Below are positions 6,877 to 9,235 of a stretch of 9,235 bases of DNA, in pieces; position 1 is the stretch's first letter; every line of letters begins with the position of its first letter. The DNA is from Spirochaeta sp. Lineage in GTDB: Bacteria > Spirochaetota > Spirochaetia > DSM-27196 > Alkalispirochaetaceae. The notes under the pieces are model-generated. The model was not told the origin of the DNA. It did no database searches and saw only the letters and a program-made list of their open reading frames with translations. The position numbers and the translations under genes were made by a program. The stretch is taken from contig SKHA01000230.1 in NCBI GenBank assembly GCA_007117185.1, positions 1-9,235 of the forward strand, written 5' to 3'.

Positions 6877-7215
6877 ATGACACCGCAGATCATCGGCAGC
6901 AGGAAATCCGCCGCGTACCGGCGATGCGAGCGTTACTTCAAGGATCGTCGAATTGCTTTTCAGGGGCGGGACCTCAACCAGAACCCGCTTTCCCCCACCG
7001 AACTGGATCGAATTGCCGACGCGTGCGGTGGGTATCAGGCATTACTGGACGAGAACAGCAAAGAGTACATCCGCCGTGGCATGGCCTGGATGGAGGTGGA
7101 CCCGCGGGAAGAACTTCTTGAAAACCCCCTGCTGCTTCGCACCCCCATTGTCCGTACCGATGGCGGGATCAGCATCGACCCCGACGACACGACCCTCAAG
7201 GAGTTGCTGGGATGA
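6877..7215 (+). CDS. ArsC/Spx-family protein lacking the catalytic cysteine
   Basis: A 112-residue protein with the arsenate reductase (ArsC)/Spx thioredoxin-like fold: first strand QIIGS, helix SAAYRRCERYFKDRRI, strand IAFQGRDL, then LSPTELDRIADACGG, and the cis-Pro strand NPLLLRTPIVRTDGG near 88-102. In active ArsC the motif is NxxCxxSRKA; aligned here, Cys becomes Ser11 and the following Ser-Arg becomes Tyr14-Arg15. Cys17 sits in the helix, not at the active position. Thiol-based arsenate reduction is therefore unlikely, and an 'arsenate reductase' label would mislead. Start ATG 6877 is chosen over in-frame ATGs at 6853 and 6862 and GTG 6811 because the fold starts right after it and those upstream codons overlap the divergent promoter. 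Its stop overlaps the next start by 4 nt (ATGA). Role unknown; Spx-like regulation or a structural role are possibilities. Confidence 0.82.
   Translation: MTPQIIGSRKSAAYRRCERYFKDRRIAFQGRDLNQNPLSPTELDRIADACGGYQALLDENSKEYIRRGMAWMEVDPREELLENPLLLRTPIVRTDGGISIDPDDTTLKELLG
7198..7203 (+). promoter_or_regulatory. Shine-Dalgarno site of the chorismate mutase gene
   Basis: AAGGAG lies 8 nt before ATG 7212, within the last codons of the ArsC-like gene. It fixes the chorismate mutase start and contrasts with the Shine-Dalgarno-less first gene of this operon. Confidence 0.75.
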
Positions 7216-7496
7216 AGGAGAAGCGTTCCCTGCCGGAACTCGACGAGTTTCGCCGTGGCATCGACAACCTGGACGCGATTCTGGTGCATACCCTGGCTGA
7301 GCGCTTTCGCATCACCGATGCGGTGGGGCAGCTCAAGCGGGAGCGGGGGCTGCCGCCGCTGGATGCAGCCCGGGAAGAGGAGCAGCTGGCCCGGTTGAAG
7401 CGGCTTGCCGCTGAGGCCGATTTGGACCCCCCATTGATAGAAATCGTCTTCACGACAATTGTGGAGGAAGTCCGGCGTCGCCACCGGAACTTGTGA
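7212..7496 (+). CDS. AroQ-class chorismate mutase, stand-alone
   Basis: A 94-residue all-helical protein of the AroQ fold, which converts chorismate to prephenate for Phe/Tyr synthesis in the cytoplasm. Compared with the E. coli P-protein mutase domain, the active-site set is Arg14 (R11), Arg31 (R28), Lys42 (K39), Asp51 (D48), Arg54 (R51) and Glu55 (E52), all present. The seventh position, Gln88 in E. coli, is His91 here. Helix 1 reads LDEFRRGIDNLDAILVHTLA and the middle helix starts LDAAREEEQLARL. No prephenate dehydratase, dehydrogenase or DAHP synthase domain is fused. It overlaps the ArsC-like gene by 4 nt and so shares its transcript. Activity is likely, but the Gln-to-His change could shift its pH optimum or function. 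Confidence 0.88.
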   Translation: MKEKRSLPELDEFRRGIDNLDAILVHTLAERFRITDAVGQLKRERGLPPLDAAREEEQLARLKRLAAEADLDPPLIEIVFTTIVEEVRRRHRNL

Positions 7497-7524
7497 GCTC
7501 ACCGACGATCAGTTATCGTATAGT
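7491..7524 (+). promoter_or_regulatory. promoter of the sensor kinase gene
   Basis: Two overlapping -10 candidates exist. TATAGT (7519-7524) ends 5 nt before ATG 7530 but lacks a -35 at normal spacing. TATCGT (7514-7519) has TTGTGA (7491-7496), which includes the stop codon of the chorismate mutase gene, 17 nt upstream. Either places the transcript start 0-4 nt from the ATG. A perfect 10-bp palindrome GTGAGCTCAC (7493-7502) overlaps the -35 and could be an operator. No Shine-Dalgarno is seen. Confidence 0.45.
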
Positions 7525-7529
7525 ACAGG

Positions 7530-9235
7530 ATGAATAGCCTTCCCGTTCCATTCGCCCGCCTGAGAGTCGGCCGGCGACCTGTTTCTTTTCGCTGTCTCGA
7601 GGTGAATCAGGCGTATCGTACACTGGCCGGTGGGTCTGCCAGGGATGAACTGCCTGACTGTCTTTCCCGGGCCCTTCACAGCGCCCTGACCGATTCGGTT
7701 GACAACAGCGATCAGGTGGTGGAAGTGCTCTGGCCCGGGCCGGAGGGTGATCGCTGGTTTGAGGTGCGGACCCACTGGACTGGCCCGGATGAGTTGTCCC
7801 TGTATTTCTGGGACGTCACCTCCAGCCACCGGAAACTGGAGCACTGGACGTCCACCACACGCACCACCCGGGAGCTCATCTGTCACTTCGACGGGGAGGC
7901 CCGCATCACCTTCGCCAACGACGCCTTTTGCACCGCTTTCGGCTACCCCCGGGAGAGGGTGGTGGGGGCCAGCATCCTCGCCCTGGTGTCGCCTGAAAAA
8001 CATCGACGAATCCGGGACAAGATCGCCGCTCTCGGTGAGAAGGAAACGCAGGTTGAGTATCTGCATCGAATTCCAGCCGGAACCCCCGGCGGTACCGATC
8101 GCTGGCAAGAGTGGGTGATTTACCCCCTGGCACCGGCAACCCGGAACGGCGAACGGGCCGCTCTCTTCCAGGCAATCGGCCACGACATCACCCGCTGGAA
8201 GGTGATGGAAGAAAAACTCACCAGCATCCTGGCGAACATTCTTGACGTGGTCCTCTCCGCCTCCTGGCCGGAGTTCGACATCCTGTTTGCCTCGCCGGCG
8301 ATGGAGCGCCTTACCGGTTACCCCCTGGAGAAGTTCTATCGGCGTCGGGGATTCCTGGATTCGATCGTCCTCGACGAGGACCAGCCGGCTCTGGCAACGG
8401 CCCGGGTGGCGCTGGGTCGTGGCGGCCGTATCGATACGGAGTATCGCATCCGGCGTTCCGATGGTACCGTAGCGTGGGTTCGCGAAACCGGCCGACTGGT
8501 GGATGGCGACGACGGTACGCGGCGGGTAGACGGGATTCTTCGGGATATCACTACCCGCCGGGAGACTCAGCTGGTCCTCGGACGGCAGATGGAGATGCAG
8601 AAAGTCCTCACCGGTATCAGCGCGCGGTTCGTCTCCATCAACTCGGCCAACCGCAACATGCTGGTGATTGAGGCGTTGCAACGCATGGGGGAACACCTGG
8701 TGGCGGATCGGGTGAGCCTTTGCCAGTACAGTCGCTACGGCGATACCATCACCAGTACTCACGAATGGTGCGCCCCCGGTGAAACACCTAGACAGACGGC
8801 GATGCAGGGGGTCGAGTTGTCCTTGCTGCCGTGGTTGCATCGCAGGCTGGAGAGCCACGAGCTGATTCTCGTGGACGACGTAGCGCAGCTTCCCCCGGAA
8901 GCATCAGCGGAGAAGGAGTTTCTCCTTCAGGGAGCGGTCAAGACGCTCCTCGCCGTCCCGGTCATGGACAATGAGAGCTGTCTGGGGTTTCTTGAACTGG
9001 ACAGTACCAGCGAGCGGGCGTGGACGGAACGGGAGATCGACGGCCTTAAACTGCTGACGAACATTCTTGCGGATGGTCTGGTGAAGGTAGCCGCAGAGCG
9101 ACAGTTGCTCCAGGAAAAGGAGCGCGCCGAGAACGCGACCCGGACCAAGAGTGACTTTCTGGCACGGATGAGCCACGACATTCGTACCCCCATGAATGCG
9201 ATCGTCGGGTTTGCGGACCTGCTGCTGAACACGGA
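7530..9235 (+). CDS. multi-PAS/GAF sensor histidine kinase (3' end outside window)
   Basis: The frame is open from ATG 7530 to the window end (568 codons), so the protein is cut at its C-terminus. Domains in order: a degenerate PAS (about 10-110, with FRCLEVNQAYRTLAG), a second PAS (about 115-230, with ITFANDAFCTAFGYPRERVVG and ending QAIGHDITRW), a third PAS (about 231-350, with FASPAMERLTGYPLEKF and a PAC end GILRDITTRRE), and a GAF domain (about 357-525, with ADRVSLCQYSRYGD and AVPVMDNESCLGFLELDS). A short coiled coil then leads to a HisKA H-box ARMSHDIRTPMNAIVGF with phosphoacceptor His549. No signal peptide or membrane helix is seen, so it should sense in the cytoplasm. H-boxes of this SH[DE]IRTPMN type are common in hybrid kinases, so a receiver domain may follow beyond the window. 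It begins 33 nt after the chorismate mutase gene with its own promoter. Confidence 0.93.
   Translation, partial: MNSLPVPFARLRVGRRPVSFRCLEVNQAYRTLAGGSARDELPDCLSRALHSALTDSVDNSDQVVEVLWPGPEGDRWFEVRTHWTGPDELSLYFWDVTSSHRKLEHWTSTTRTTRELICHFDGEARITFANDAFCTAFGYPRERVVGASILALVSPEKHRRIRDKIAALGEKETQVEYLHRIPAGTPGGTDRWQEWVIYPLAPATRNGERAALFQAIGHDITRWKVMEEKLTSILANILDVVLSASWPEFDILFASPAMERLTGYPLEKFYRRRGFLDSIVLDEDQPALATARVALGRGGRIDTEYRIRRSDGTVAWVRETGRLVDGDDGTRRVDGILRDITTRRETQLVLGRQMEMQKVLTGISARFVSINSANRNMLVIEALQRMGEHLVADRVSLCQYSRYGDTITSTHEWCAPGETPRQTAMQGVELSLLPWLHRRLESHELILVDDVAQLPPEASAEKEFLLQGAVKTLLAVPVMDNESCLGFLELDSTSERAWTEREIDGLKLLTNILADGLVKVAAERQLLQEKERAENATRTKSDFLARMSHDIRTPMNAIVGFADLLLNT

Noticed and set aside
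7509..8858. A 449-codon open frame on the - strand across the sensor kinase
   Set aside because: It lies antisense to clear PAS and GAF domains and shows no family motif. Long antisense frames are common in DNA with this codon bias.

Overview
The window is a GC-rich, gene-dense stretch of bacterial chromosome with eleven well-supported genes and the probable tail of a twelfth. The best guess for the host is a free-living, GC-rich spirochaete. The first lipoprotein and the two small membrane proteins near the nnr gene look like families I recall from Spirochaetota, and the ArsC-like protein resembles a Cys-less subgroup I recall from spirochaetes and clostridia. This is memory-based and not proven by the sequence. 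Nothing points to a plasmid, phage, insertion sequence, CRISPR array or RNA gene.

Layout. (1) 1-103: probable C-terminus of an upstream + strand protein. (2) 225-3479: a tight + strand operon of a beta-propeller-like lipoprotein, the bifunctional NAD(P)H-hydrate repair enzyme Nnr, and a single-pass membrane protein. (3) 3522-5099: a second + strand operon of a small four-helix membrane protein, a Nudix hydrolase and a PgeF/YfiH-type 'laccase domain' protein. (4) 5113-5676: a nitroreductase-family flavoprotein, convergent with (5) 5687-6823 on the - strand, an FAD monooxygenase resembling 2,6-dihydroxypyridine 3-hydroxylase. (6) 6877-7496: a two-gene operon, divergent from the monooxygenase, of an ArsC/Spx-fold protein lacking the catalytic cysteine and a stand-alone AroQ chorismate mutase. 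(7) 7530 to the window end: a PAS-PAS-PAS-GAF-HisKA sensor kinase, cut by the window edge.

Several genes fit a housekeeping and repair theme. Nnr repairs damaged NAD(P)H, the Nudix enzyme hydrolyses nucleotide derivatives, and PgeF-type proteins act on nucleosides or correct peptidoglycan precursors. The two flavoenzymes are redox enzymes of unknown substrate. No single pathway or new defence-like system links all of them.

The most striking feature is in the gene starts. At all six genes that begin a transcription unit (225, 3522, 5113, 6823 on -, 6877, 7530), a sigma70-type -10 hexamer ends 5-7 nt before the ATG and no Shine-Dalgarno sequence is present. Three have a -35 element exactly 17 nt upstream of the -10 and one has it at 18 nt. 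This predicts leaderless or nearly leaderless mRNAs. Two operon-internal genes (2937 and 7212) have strong Shine-Dalgarno sequences, and the others are coupled by overlap.
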